Assembly (NCBI GenBank): GCA_009760855.2
Contig: WPIO01000122.1
Coordinates: 710,001-774,000 of the forward strand
Length of the DNA: 64,000 nucleotides
Direction of reading: 5' to 3'
Source of the DNA: Cristatella mucedo
Lineage: Eukaryota; Bryozoa; Phylactolaemata; Cristatellidae
Both the position numbers and the translations under genes were made by a program. This document shows, one piece after another, positions 44,699 to 56,150 of this stretch. How positions within the stretch are numbered: position 1 is the first letter of the stretch; each line of letters begins with the position of its first letter. Below the pieces are notes generated by a model. The model was not told the origin of the DNA and made no database searches. It worked only from the letters and a program-made list of their open reading frames with translations.

Positions 44699-46115
44699 CA
44701 AAAATAATAAATAATAATGATAAAGCGCCCACAGAGAACTTAATCTCTTTCTAGGCGCTTTACATTTTCTGCAAGGTGATATGCAATTGAATAGTAAGTA
44801 AAATCATGCTTGAAAAACGAAAAAAATGAATAATATGGTTAGGGGTGACATGCACAGGGTCAGCATGCAAATGTGGTTAGTGGCAGCATGCACAGTGTCG
44901 GCATGCATAAGCTCACGAAGGACGAATCACAGGGAACTATTCAATGCTGTCCTATAACATATATATATATGCATAAGATAAGACCTGAACTACTGCAGAG
45001 CAGTGCCAGTGATGCCCAGGCGAGATGAGAGGCGCTCTAGAAGAACTTTGTGATCGATGATGTCAAAAGCTGCCGAAAGATCTAGCTAAACAAGCAGAGA
45101 CACTCTACCCATATCTGCATTCCTAATTAGGTCAATGTATACCCTAAGCAATGCTGACTCTGTGGAGTGATTAGCTCTAAAGCCAGACTGGAACTTACTA
45201 GCAAGGTGTGAGGTTTCGATATACGAGTTCAGCTGGTCTGCCACGATCCGTTCCAGTGTCTTCGATAGAATGGTAGAACGGAGACCGGGCAGTAGTTGCT
45301 CAAGTTCTTTTGGTCTAGTTTTGCTTTCTTGAGGAGAGGCCTGACAACAGCTTTTTTGAAAGGTGCTGCGACACGACCTGAGGCTAATGACATATTAATG
45401 ATGTTAGTTATGCATGGCAGCAGCAGATCAATGCAACGTAGGAGCAGGACAATGGGAATTGGGTCCAGAGGACTTGTTGTTTTCTTTGATTGCGATACGA
45501 ACTTTAGGACTAGATCACTAGTGACCTGCTTAAATGCAGACATTGAGGTGCAGCCAGGAACCGAGGAACAGCATTCTAGTGCGGAGGGTGTCATCGCAGG
45601 GATGGATTCCTGATCTTGTCTATCTTCTGCACAAAGAATCGAGAGAAATGATCTGCTAGATCATCACGAGGATCATCAGGTAAGGAACTAATCTGGGAAC
45701 GGTTGAGATGGTTTATTGTCGACATCAACATTTTTGGATTGTGCATCTGTGATTCAACAATGTTTCAATGTAAGCTAGTCTTAGTCTTCGCTAGGATCAA
45801 TTGGTACGACTTACAGTAGTCTTCATATGCCTGTCGATGGACAGTTAATCCGGATCTTTGGTATGCTTTTTCAAGCTTTCGTTTAGTAAACCTGGCTAGT
45901 TTAATGTCCGTGGTAAATCATAGGCCGTCTGGGCGGGGGCGCACAGTGCGGTTTGTCAGAGGTGCAAACTCGTCGAGCGTGTCAGCTAGTGTCGTGTTGT
46001 AGCTATCTACCAATGATGACCGATCGGAGGGAGGACTGAGCAGCAGAGTTGAATCTGCACTAAAATAAAGTAATTCGCATTTAGAAAATTGATTTATATA
46101 GCAGCATGTCAAGGC
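44699..46115 (-). mobile_element. LINE B copy with internal deletion, minus strand
   Basis: The 3' UTR occupies 44699-44955. An ATATATATATATG stretch at 44960-44973 then joins it straight to the RT segment TGTALQ.FRSY (44980). Reading from the 5' side: VDSYNTTLADTLDEFAPLTN and VRPRPDGL (about 45990-45920), a long linker, then a 121-codon frame (45594-45232) with QSKKTTSPLDPIPIVLLLRC, PCITNIINMSLASGRVAAPF and KKAVVRPLLKKAKLDQKNLS, then the SNYCPVSVLPF box, and down to the AFDTIDH-like and ITG.ALQ segments. The palm catalytic box and the C-terminal domain, about 1 kb, are missing. It extends further 5' than any other B copy here. Confidence 0.9.
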
Positions 46116-46296
46116 GAGCGTTCACTAAGATATGAATCAAAAAAATAAAATGATAGGCTTACTTTCCATCAACTATTTTTTTATACCTCTTCATTAAAGT
46201 AAAATGTTTCAAAGCGATGATCAATCACATAAGAACGAACTCGTTTACCAATCCATTACAAATTTTTCAAAGTACAAACCTGATCAAAGCACTTAC

Positions 46297-46342
46297 CGAC
46301 AACGAGACTGGTAGTTAGCAAGTAAGGTTGATTAAAGTTACA
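46297..46342 (-). CDS. Candidate extracellular exon of the receptor-like gene
   Basis: A 46-base stretch on the minus strand lies between CCTGCATATTTGCAAG/TG and a strong donor GTTGTCG/GTAAGTGC. In phase 0 it reads CNFNQPYLLTTSLVV plus one base. The TTSLVV string fits the B strand of an Ig or FN3 module. It lies upstream of the FN3 exons on the same strand. The exon that would bridge its phase 1 end to the phase 2 start at 41569 was not found; the interval is filled with LINE B copies. Confidence 0.35.
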
Positions 46343-48345
46343 CTTGCAAATATGCAGGATCGGATTTTCCAGATCCTATCTACAAAAAGTCACGACGACA
46401 GTTTATTACTATAATGAAGAACTATCGCAAACCTAGTTACATAAATGGCGATCTCAAGTGGTCAATAGATAGGATCAATAAAGCCGCACGCGATTACGTG
46501 ATATTAGAAACAGTGACAGCTATTGAATGATCGAGAGATAGTTCATCGCAACAAAATGATAAATTTAAACACTGCAGGTTAATACTTCACCACATTTTAT
46601 TCTAAAAATTCTCATCTATCCAGGTTAAACCTATGCTATTGCTGGCTATCCAAACTGTAATTCTAGACGAATTCAGCAAAAACGGTATTCAGTAATACAT
46701 TACGTATAAATCCTTGTAAACAAGGGTTTTTGTTTTTAATATTAAATCCTTCCAAGTCTACGCAGCATATGAGACAGGATGAAATAGTGGAAGAACCTAT
46801 CAACCAATCAAGGGATTAACAACTAGAAGCATTCAGTCAAACACTCCTGCCTATTCCATGTACTGTAAGTCAACGCTGGGTCATACAATAGAGTACCTGA
46901 AAGCACCTGTATAGCTATGACAGCGGCATGCAACTACCACCTAAGAACGTCATACAAATTACATAAGAACAGTACAAACAAGGTTCTGTGGTAATTTTAC
47001 GATGTATTCAGCAATACCCAGTTGGGAGCATCAGGGTGTACTTATATATGTAGCATGATATAGCTGAAGCTAGCTCAACACAGCTGCAAGAATAGCACTC
47101 ACTTCTAAGCCAAGGTCTAGGCACAAGGTACTATAACTGAGACATTATTCGTCCATAGGACAGCCATTACAATATGGCCAAGGCAGAAAAGTGCAAAGTT
47201 TTAGCAGATAAAGACAACTGAAGTTCTTCAGCAATCATTTATTAATTTTAACTGAAATGCTTCGATTAGAGCAAACTACGAAATTCTTGTTAAGTCACAT
47301 GTGATCTTGAAGCTCGTAGCCTGCACACAAAACTTAGTCGGAAGCTGACATGCATATTCCCCAAAGCCAGCACTCACCTTAATTGCACATATAAGCCACT
47401 ATTCAGCTGTACACGTTACTATACCTAAGGTAGAATCCATATTTAAGGGTTACGTGTCCCTGTGAAGCTGTAATTATAGAAACAAGGAAGAATGAGCAAT
47501 TGCAGTATAATGATTAACATGTAATCATTTTTTAAGAAGAAGATTTCGGTAAAGACGTGCCAACGGCAAACGCTCATTGAGTAAGCTTATGAAGTGTGAG
47601 GTACCTCCTGTAATTCAAACTTGACCTGCTTCACGGTTTCTCTTCTTTATCAAGTCAATGCAATTTTCAGGCATAAGTAGATTTTCACATCTTAAATCTC
47701 TTGAATCTTATATCACAATTGTTTGTGATTGGAAAGTGTCTAGATTCCACTAAATATATCTCTGCAGTAATCATCAAATTGATCTGACGAAACTGAAACA
47801 ACTCAGAGTCTTAAAAGTAACATGAAAATAAGATTAGCCAAATAAACCACATGGGCCACTCCCAGAGTCTGAGACACGATCTTCCACTTTATCGATGACC
47901 ACATTACCTATCAAGTAAAGTCTGATAAATTTAAACAGTCTTCGATATGCAAAAACTGTGATACACGTAAGCAAATACACCTAAACCAAATTAATCAATG
48001 CATTAGTTAATATAGCCCTGACCTCGGTAACTACAGTCGCATATGGTAAGAGCTAAATTGGGCAGACAGGTTCTTCAGTCGCAGACATGGAATCTACGAA
48101 TTTGCATCGCCTAGCACATCGCCTAGCCCTGCAACCGGCACTCCTGCATGCACTGATGAAGCTTCACCCAACTTCTCCAACAAATCACTACCATTACTAA
48201 TGCCCACGGAAACCTTTGCTGCCAACTGTGTCTGTTTTCAACTTCGGGTTGCATGCATCAAAGAATTTCTCACAGATCTACACTGTTTCTCCACACTCAC
48301 CAAGCAGCATATCAAGTTCGAAGCTATTTAATGATCTAAAGTTCA
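46343..48345. other. No confident gene
   Basis: AT-rich, mostly unreadable. A minus-strand stretch at 47384-47412 has a strong donor (AATTAAG/GTGAGTGC) and reads LNSGLYVQL, which looks like the end of an Ig domain, but the acceptor is poor. Confidence 0.35.
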
Positions 48346-48349
48346 CTTC

Positions 48350-48700
48350 ATTCGCTTAAAGACCGTTGGCGAAAGAAACCTTAGCTCTGCAGGTCTAAGA
48401 CTGTGGAGCTCGCTTCCACAGTTCTTACGCAACGACAGCTACTCTCCTGCTGCCGACTAGGGCTCATCCTTTTCAGCGGTCCTGAACTGCTACTTCCAAG
48501 CTACTTACTACCTCAACTGCTCTCGTGACTCTGCAATGGTTTTCACTTTCTCGTTGTTGCGTGAGACAAAGTCTGTTGGCTACCTAATTGGGTACCAAAA
48601 GCCGCTTAGGCTGTGAGTGGGCTATACACAACTCTTCTGCATAACACCCACACGGTATTTATGACTTTGCGGAGTTCCAGATAGAGATACGTAGCATTTT
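48350..48700 (+). mobile_element. LINE A 3' end fragment
   Basis: It begins in TTAAAGACCGTTGGCGAAAG (VGDRSFSS segment), runs through SLPQFLRNDSYSPAAD and the ETKSVGYL region (TGAGACAAAGTCTGTTGGCT), and ends GCGGAGTTCCAGATAGAGAT ACGTAGCATT. It is close in length and state to the 3' part of the copy at 53110. Confidence 0.85.
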
Positions 48701-49845
48701 CTTGCTGTGGCCTACTTAATTGAGCTTGAGAGGCTGAGTGTCATACATGGTTCTTACTCGTCCTTCGGCTGCTCATCTAACCAACTGAACTCCTTAAGAG
48801 AATTCCACGGTTTGCATGTCCCTAATGCTCGGCGCTGACAGCTAACTAAATTCGAGGCTTTCACAGGCTTGAGAGTTAAAAACGAGCTGAAAACCCATAT
48901 TTTCCTTCAGCGTTTACTCGGTCAGTGCAAGTTCTTCTTTCCGAGATTGTGGGTGCTGAAATTTCTGGCTTTGTAACTAGTCAATTGCCTAGCTTCATTT
49001 CTGGTACGTTTATATTGGGAAAAGGATGTTCAATTCTCCCATGTTTTGTAGTAGGAATTTGTTCCTTTAAATGTCATTCTAGGCATCATGTTAAGCAGGA
49101 AACACAAGGTAGTTCCTAAGTTTATGTCTAGACTGCTCTGCTGCATATCTATGCTGTTGTCAACTGAGTAGCTTCCACATCACACCACATCAGCCTCAGC
49201 TTCATAAAACCCTCGATTAACAGCCGGGTGGACTACCAGATCCGACATGAGGCAATGGGTGGCTTTACATGCTTACAGCCGTCTCTTTATTATAGCTCCT
49301 TCCTCATCAGTTGGATTCTAGCACCATTTAGTCGAGCTGAAACTATCAACTCATTAGAATTTTAAGGTAACCGGACTTTCAGTTCAACTACAGCGACAAT
49401 CTTTAACTAGCATATGACTTCTTTAACTAGTAAATTTCCTTTTATGGTCTATTGAGGTCATTTTATAGATTTAGGTCTCAGTCAAAGGTACGTTTGGTAA
49501 GCTCTAATGTCTTTCCAAAAACCCCAATAAGCGTATTTGCCATTTATATTGACTAAATAATATTTTATAATATCTTAGGAGCCCTACATATCTTTCTGCA
49601 CTTAACATATGCTAGGGATGACGCAGTTCTGTTGATTCACGGTTGCACGAAGTATCAGCAAGCACAAGGTCACAATGCAGTATAAACATTGTGCTACAAA
49701 ATATCAATGGTGTGGCTTTTAAGCTTTTTTCAAATGATTTCATGTCAGGAATATCATGACATAGGTAAACAATGTTCAGGCTTTGGGATTCTTTGACAAA
49801 CTTGGGGCATGGTATTCCAAGGGCTTAAAATTTGTAAAAATAGCA
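48701..49845. other. No confident gene
   Basis: Around 49605-49690 the plus strand reads LTYARDDAVLLIHGCTKYQQ, reminiscent of a Y.DDA.LLI.G palm box from a different LINE clade. The flanks do not confirm this. Confidence 0.3.
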
Positions 49846-49849
49846 AATA

Positions 49850-50060
49850 AAAAAGCTTAATTTTGAAGAGTTAGTAAACGATGAATAATCTGCTAGAAAT
49901 GTAGCTGGCATTTGTAGTAGCAAGGGAAGCAGTATCCTAAGAGTAAGTGACAGAACATGTAAGATATTAGCTGCTTGATGAAGAGCCAGAGCCGCAGTGT
50001 AACGCATACTTGCTGAGAATGCTCCAAAGAATAGCATCTTATTAGACTCAAAGGAATTGT
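49850..50060 (-). mobile_element. Possible old LINE C-terminal fragment
   Basis: Part of a 118-codon minus-strand frame (50181-49828) reads ALALHQAANILHVLSLTLRI then LLPLLLQMPATFLADYSSF. The pattern matches L...KQRIDFKVLSLTFRSLH..APAYLSDLLP of LINE B by spacing, with low identity. It may be chance. Confidence 0.35.
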
Positions 50061-50689
50061 TTGAGCGTTGACCAGTGAGCTGCAAAAGTCTTAAGAAGAT
50101 ATTACAAAAGCACACACTATCCAGGCTGGTAAGCAGGTGTAGATGTAGACAATTTTGCTCATACAAATAGTCAGTGTTCATACTTCCTAGCGGGCGTGAT
50201 TTTCTTCCCCACCCTGAGTAAGCTAATGCTTTAGCATGAGTGTGTCAGCATAGCACTTTGCACATCCTTAACCTGTTTATCGCTTGTTAGCACAGATTAG
50301 AGAAGTATATGAATGGCATGGGTCCACTTAGGACTCTATGCTAACAACATATCAGTTTACACGCCAACTGACATCATGACCACTAAATGAGATACAAACA
50401 ATGTAACAGGACATCTAAAATCAATATATATGTCTGATGATATTACCATTGAGTCTCTCTGTCTTACAAATATGCAGCTCAATGTTACCGAAATGAATTC
50501 GTTAGTCAGTTAAGGGTTATAAAATCCTTGTCAGGTTCTCCTATCGTCACCATGCCTCCGTGTCACTTATATGGCAAGTGCAAGCTAATTTTGGTATTAC
50601 TTTATCATTCGTCAATTTGTTTCTGCTATAGTGTGCCAATATGTGTTCAGGACCCGGCCGTTATCTTGCTCTAAACCTGATATGTGAGA

Positions 50690-51105
50690 CTGTATTGGGA
50701 GCAAAGAAACCTAATCATAAACAGTCTACAAATACCTCATACAAACCTTAAATCCTTCGGAGACCGTGCATTTAGTTCGTGTGCTCGGAAAGCCTGGAGC
50801 TCCCTCCCGACTTGCGTCAGAACATCCACTGACCTGACCACATTTAAAAGGAACTTAAAAACGCACCTATTTAGGACAGCATTTAGTAGGTCCTTGTGAT
50901 TTGCCCTTCATGTGCTTATGCTTGCTAACACTGTGCATGCTGCCACTAACCACATTTGCATGCTGACCCTGTGCATATCACCCTTAACCATGTTGTTCAT
51001 TTTGTTAGTTTTTCAAGCATGATTTTACTTACCATTCAATCGCATTTCACTTTGCAGCAAATGTAAAACGCCTAGAAAGAGATTGAGTTATCTGGGGGCG
51101 CTTTA
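50690..51105 (+). mobile_element. LINE B 3' end with a microsatellite in place of its tail
   Basis: It starts at ATAAACAGTCTACAAATACC (the FWNPTVYKHLVQ segment), reads LKSFGDRAFSSCARKAWSSL, RTSTDLTTFKRNLKTHLFR and AFSRSL-stop, then the full 3' UTR to TATCTGGGGGCGCTTTATA. Where other copies have CAAGTGCATTATT this one has (CA)n(TA)n. The coding part is open over 71 codons, so the copy is fairly young. Confidence 0.9.
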
Positions 51106-51106
51106 T

Positions 51107-51171
<65 letters not shown>
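51104..51171. repeat. (CA)n then (TA)n microsatellite
   Basis: About eight CA units followed by about 25 TA units, directly on the 3' end of a LINE B copy. Open frames crossing it (YIYIYI) are artefacts. Confidence 0.95.
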
Positions 51172-51172
<1 letters not shown>

Positions 51173-51814
51173 GTCCATGAACTCCGGCAAAGCGTGGCAA
51201 TCACCCGAAGCAGCATTGAAAAGTACTGTAGGTTACTCCCCACTCAAAAGCATCGACGAAATTGCCGATGTGAAGCTCAAATTTACATTTCAGATAGAAG
51301 CGAACTCACTTCAAAGGGCGCCTACAAAATGTTGCGCTCTTGGGCATACCCACATTCAGATAATGTTTTGAAATCGACCACAGCAAACATTGGCCAATAC
51401 TCTATGCTAAGACAATCCGCATCGAAATGACAAGGTAGCTTAAACTACAAGCTCGACTAATGATTGCGTGGACTATGATCTAATCATTATATCTTTCGGA
51501 GCCACTTATCGGAAATATCCAGCATCCTGCTGTTTCAGTCCGACAGAGCTTAAACATTATGGCCGTTTGTGACGTAAAATGGTTGTGTGTAATTACTCCC
51601 GGAAGTTTGATGAACCAGTGCACCACGACAGCATAGGTATAGCTTAGCACGATCTTAAGCAAACGTACGTCTAGAGGATGCTCGAGGCGAAACAGCATGC
51701 AGCTGCTCTATCATGGGTCCCTGTCGTAACGCTCGCTTGCCAGACCTCTTGCCCATTCCTTCCTGCCAAGGGCCGACTAGGCTTCCTAAAAGCGGCTCCA
51801 ACGAAGAAGCATTG

Positions 51815-52075
51815 CCTACTATATAATAAATAATAATTCAAGGATGGTTTAGATTGCTTGGATTACATAATATATAATAATAGTATTCATTATTGAATGC
51901 TATATTAATTTCTACTATATGATATAATATGATAATATATAATAATGTAAAATATTAGTCTATATTTTATCACTCTATATTATTTTGTATTATTTTTTAC
52001 TATACTATTTTTAAAATGTTATATTATATTATTATTATATATATATTTATTTATGTATTACCTGTTTCATTTCAA
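51815..52075. repeat. AT-rich low-complexity block
   Basis: Mixed TATAATAATAATA-type words with almost no G or C. It lies between unique DNA on the left and an old LINE A fragment on the right. Confidence 0.85.
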
Positions 52076-52079
52076 TACT

Positions 52080-52440
52080 TAAAGACTACTGGAGACGCTA
52101 TTTTTTTATCCGAAAATGTCTTAGACTGATCAACTCACTTCGACAAATCTTAGGCAACGACGGCAGCACTCCATTTCTAGTCACTTTAGACTGCTAATAT
52201 AATACCACTCTAAACCTTGACAGTCATTCTGACATCACTAGGCCTCTAACTTTTTATTTTATGTTTGAAATAAAGTATGTTAGCTACCCTAGTCAGACAG
52301 GAAGCCACATAGGCTATTATAATAATAATATAATAATATTGCACTTGATAAAGCGCCCTCAGAGAACTTAATCGCTTTCTAGGCGCTTTACATAAAAGCA
52401 ATATAGAAAACTCTTCTGCGTGACAATTAGTTCTTTCAAT
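52080..52440 (+). mobile_element. Old LINE A 3' end, split by a LINE B tail
   Basis: The left part (52080-52312) contains TTAAAGACTACTGGAGACGC, ACTTCGACAAATCTTAGGCA and AGTATGTTAGCTACCCTAGT of the VGDRSF to SVGY segment. The right part (52398-52440) continues with TATAGAAAACTCTTCTGCGT GACAA, the equivalent of GCTATACACAACTCTTCTGC. The two are separated by 52316-52397. Confidence 0.75.
52316..52397 (-). mobile_element. LINE B tail inserted into LINE A
   Basis: AATAATAATATAATAATATT, GCACTTGATAAAGCGCCCTC, AGAGAACTTAATCGCTTTCT and AGGCGCTTTACAT. About 80 bases of 3' UTR only. It shows that group B was active after this A copy landed. Confidence 0.85.
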
Positions 52441-53109
52441 TTTTTTAGTTATAGTACGACATAAATTTCATATTCATGTACCAAGCAAGAAATGTAGGAG
52501 AAAACCATTAGGGGGCCATTTTATACGCCATATATCATATAAAGCGATCATGACGTACTGACACTGATATTAAGGCTATGACCGAGTGCATTCAGCCACT
52601 ATATGGAAGCAAAGTATATCGGCATGAGGAAGAGATTGATGTGATGGTCTTGCTAGCTGCCGTGCTCTGCGATTGCAACTGGTTTCATTAATGCAGTACT
52701 TATTATGAGTCATCTGTCTTGGAGATTTTGCCACTTCGGCATCAATCAAAAATATGAAGGAACTAGCAACCACGACGAAATATGTTTTAAATTCAATACA
52801 GAAAATAAGAAAGTTTGTTACTTTAGGCATATCAAATAGGATTTAACCTGCAATTAAGTAAAGTAAACTGTGATTTTAATTTAGGTAGAAGCGAGTGAAT
52901 ATTATCTTTCTCAGAAATAGCAATCAGCAATAGCTTGTTATTCAAAATTTAATACTTAAATACTTTTGGGTATTGTTGTTGCTTAAAAGAGCTGGTTGGA
53001 AAGATCAGTTTCAAAGTGTGTTTATCTTTCTGCTGGGAGGTCTATTGAAATTGCTGCGATCTAAATCAGGCTTGAGTTTAACTGAAATGGACTTTGCTAT
53101 ACTTTAATC

Positions 53110-54050
53110 TCCAGCTAGGTAGCATTCGATCGGAAGCTAATTAGTAAAACCAAACTACTGCTCATTGGAAACCCTAAGCTTGTGGCTGGATTAAAAGGCT
53201 TTGCTCTTCTAATAGGTGATACTATTGTGTGACCTTCACCATGTGCTCGAAATGTAGGTCTCATTTTCGACAACAGCCTCAATTTTAAAAACTTCATTCA
53301 GAAGACTTCTTCTACAGCTAACCATCACGTCCGATCCCTATCCAAGATTAGGAGCCGTCTCCCACAATTGCTTGTAAAAAATTTAAATAGCTTCTTAGTT
53401 CTGTCTCGGCTTGATTATTGTAATTCCCTATAGGCTGGGCTGCCAAAGAAAGCTATTAGACCACTGCGGCAGACTATGAATATGACTGCAAGGCTAGTCT
53501 TCAAGTTCCAGCAGTTATAGCACGTGTCTCCTCTGCTAAAAGAATTAAGACGGATGCCGGATGAGCAAAGGATACAGAGGAAGGTTCTTGAGCTGACCCA
53601 CAAGGTCCGCCACGGCTTACCTCCTTCGTACCTAGCTAAACTGCTGCATCAGTTTCAGCCTGTTCGCACCCTCAGGTCTTGTGTGGACAATAAATTAGCT
53701 GTCCCATTCCTCAGCTTAAATACAGTTGGCGACAGAAGCTTTAGCTCTGCAGGTCGAAGACTGTGGAACTCGCTTTGACAATTCTTAAGCTACGACAACT
53801 ACTCTCCTACTACCGACTATGGCTCATTCTTTTTAGCGGTCGTGAGCTGCTACTTCCATGTGGCTCACTACCTGAACTGCTTTCCTGACTCTGCTATGCT
53901 TCCCACTTTCTCTTTGTTTCATGAAACGAAGTCCGTTGGCTACCGAATGTGTACCGGAGCGGCTTAGGCTGTGAGTGTGCTATACAAAATTCTCCTGCGT
54001 AACACCCACACGGTCTTTGTGACTTTGTGGAGTAGCAGATGGAGTTACAA
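53110..54050 (+). mobile_element. LINE A copy, post-palm body to tail
   Basis: Blocks in order: KLISKTKLLLIGNPKLVAGL and FALLIGDTIV-stop, CARNVGLIFDNSLNFKNFIQ, KTSSTANHHVRSLSKIRSRL and LVLSRLDYCNSL-stop, then an 84-codon frame (53524-53778) with SPLLKELRRMPDEQRIQRKV, THKVRHGLPPSYLAKLLHQF and VGDRSFSSAGRRLWNSL-stop. The C-terminus continues as YGSFFLAVVSCYFHVAHYLN and HETKSVGYRMCTG, and the element ends GTAGCAGATGGAGTTACAAG. Only about four stops or shifts occur in the body, so it is among the better A copies. Confidence 0.9.
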
Positions 54051-54179
54051 GTTAGGCAGGAAGGTTCCCCAATTGTTGACCTGATCTTTACTATATGCTG
54101 TGAGCTGTAGGTTAGTTTTACTTTATCGTTGTTTTTGAACGCATTCAACCGTAATTTTGTCTAAATTGACATCTCCTAG

Positions 54180-56150
54180 CTAGGAGTACAAACATTTTAA
54201 GGCTAGGTGCTTTTTACTTATTATCAGTGCTGCCATTTTCCACTTCTGTTTCATCCTAATGCTTATAGTTGCTGCTAGTTGAAGGATGCAGTCGTGATTA
54301 CATGGCTTTGAGTGCCGCCGATATTTTCTCCTATCAGGCAGGAATAACACAGTTACGTCGGATGCAAATAATTTTTGCAATGTCATGACGTGGGATGTAC
54401 CACTCTCGTTCGTAACATTTGATGTTGGAAGGGCTGGTGACTGTTTGCTGTCCTCGGCAGTCATCTTCTGGTGAGTTAGAAATCGCGATACTGGAGCAGT
54501 GTGCAGTACTGATGATGTAACTCGCATGCCACTGCTTTACCCTGATACAGATGCAAACTTTTCTTACTCATTAATCTTACTTTTCTGTTGGAAATCAGCA
54601 TAGATTTTTGGTGTGCTCATCGATGCCTTTGGCCGATTTTACCTTGATACCTGAGGAAAAACGACACTTTGGCAGTATACAGTGCGATGACAATATTCTG
54701 CGAAATGTGCCACAGCCGGGTTGAGAGAGATTGTTATATATCTCACGAGTTTTGAATTTCTGTAAGGACCTTTGAGGACTTGTTCTCAGGTGTTTCATTC
54801 CGTCTGCGTATTTTTTGCGTGCCCCACTTGTGCTTGCATTGTAACTGAATGAATGCAATGCTAAGATATTCATCAAAATCTATTTCAACCAATTTTGAGC
54901 AGCTATAAAAATGCACCAAGTACTGAATCCCATAACAATAACAATTGCAACATTAGTAACAATAGCAAATGCTTGGGAAAACTAGCTCAGATTTGGGGTG
55001 ATTAGAATCGTTCGGATAACTGAATATTTCCGACTCCACATGGAACCCTAGCTCGTGCCATTGGCACTGGTTACTTGCATTCTGTCTAGATTCTGTTGAT
55101 TCAAACCTCACCATTAAATCCGCTGAGATTTTAGATATATTCATTTAACTTGTTCTTCAGTAATTAATATAGTTTTATTTACATGTAGTTGTATACTCAG
55201 TGTACCTTCTCTAAGTCTGTATCGAAACTAAAATGCATGAGTGTGAGCATTCCCACACCAAAACATTCGGCTTTAAAGGCTAGACTGGGGTTCATAGAAA
55301 TCATATTTGATTCCTTAGGCTGATTTTGTAATCTGTTGGTGCTCATATGTGCAGCGATGTTGCTGGATATACCAATACTTATGCGTAGCTTCATGGCATT
55401 CATTCAAAAATGGTGGATGTACAATGCCAAATCAAGCTTGGGTGTAGGCTTCCATTCAGATTCCTGGGATTCTTCGGTTGATTGCAGACAAATATCGAAG
55501 GCTATAAATGTATTGAAGGGTAAGCGAGGTATATTTAAGAATGTTCGTACTTTGTAACAGTTTTCAATCGAAGGCGGTCAATGAATTCATAGCGAACACA
55601 GACATTATGATTTCAGAGCGAGCACCGATGTTTTCACATATTTATAAATGGAGTACAGTCAGGTATAATTTCCTCGCTGGAAATATAAAATTAAGTCATA
55701 TTTCCACACTTCAGAGGTCAGCTTACGAGCCGCGGCGTAAACTATTGTCAAATCCTGCTAGCAGTTGTGTTTCGAACATAAATATCCAGCATCCACCTTG
55801 CTGCAGGATGATATACCGTTTCTGCAAATGAATATATGGAAATTATTACCTTGTCGTGTGCATTTGATTCTAGCAACCTTCATACAACTTTCCATTCATG
55901 TTGCTCTGAATGTTCACCGATCATTTTACTAAACGACAGGCCAAGCAAAACGCTTATAGGAAGACGTTCAGTAGACAAACATAGAAACCAAACTTACGGC
56001 TTTTTAAATGAGCAGCTTACACTAACAACAAGCACTTGCAGTGAGTTACAACAGAGGCTCTTGAGCAGCGTATTTGTGGTTCCGAACAAGCAGTCACAGA
56101 TTTCTCAGGCACTGAGAAGTGGACGAGAAAGTAATAAATGCAGGAAGTAA
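54180..56150 (-). pseudogene. Unrecognised cluster of minus-strand open frames
   Basis: Consecutive minus-strand frames from right to left: (55403-55197) ISSNIAAHMSTNRLQNQPKE and LAFKAECFGVGMLTLMHFSF; (55144-54953) ISKISADLMVRFESTESRQN and QWHELGFHVESEIFSYPNDS; (54876-54595) SGARKKYADGMKHLRTSPQR and LSQPGCGTFRRILSSHC; (54527-54180) LPTSNVTNESGTSHVMTLQK and VTVLFLPDRRKYRRHSKPCN. Amino-acid use looks protein-like and the order is steady, so a decayed gene of about 400 residues is possible. A transposase is one option, yet no DDE or zinc-finger pattern is visible. The plus strand also has open frames of 96 and 104 codons at 55541-56150, so strand is not settled in that part. Confidence 0.35.

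Noticed and set aside
51083-51430. 115-codon open frame with IYIYIY run
   Set aside because: It crosses the (TA)n microsatellite; the rest has no protein-like pattern that I trust.
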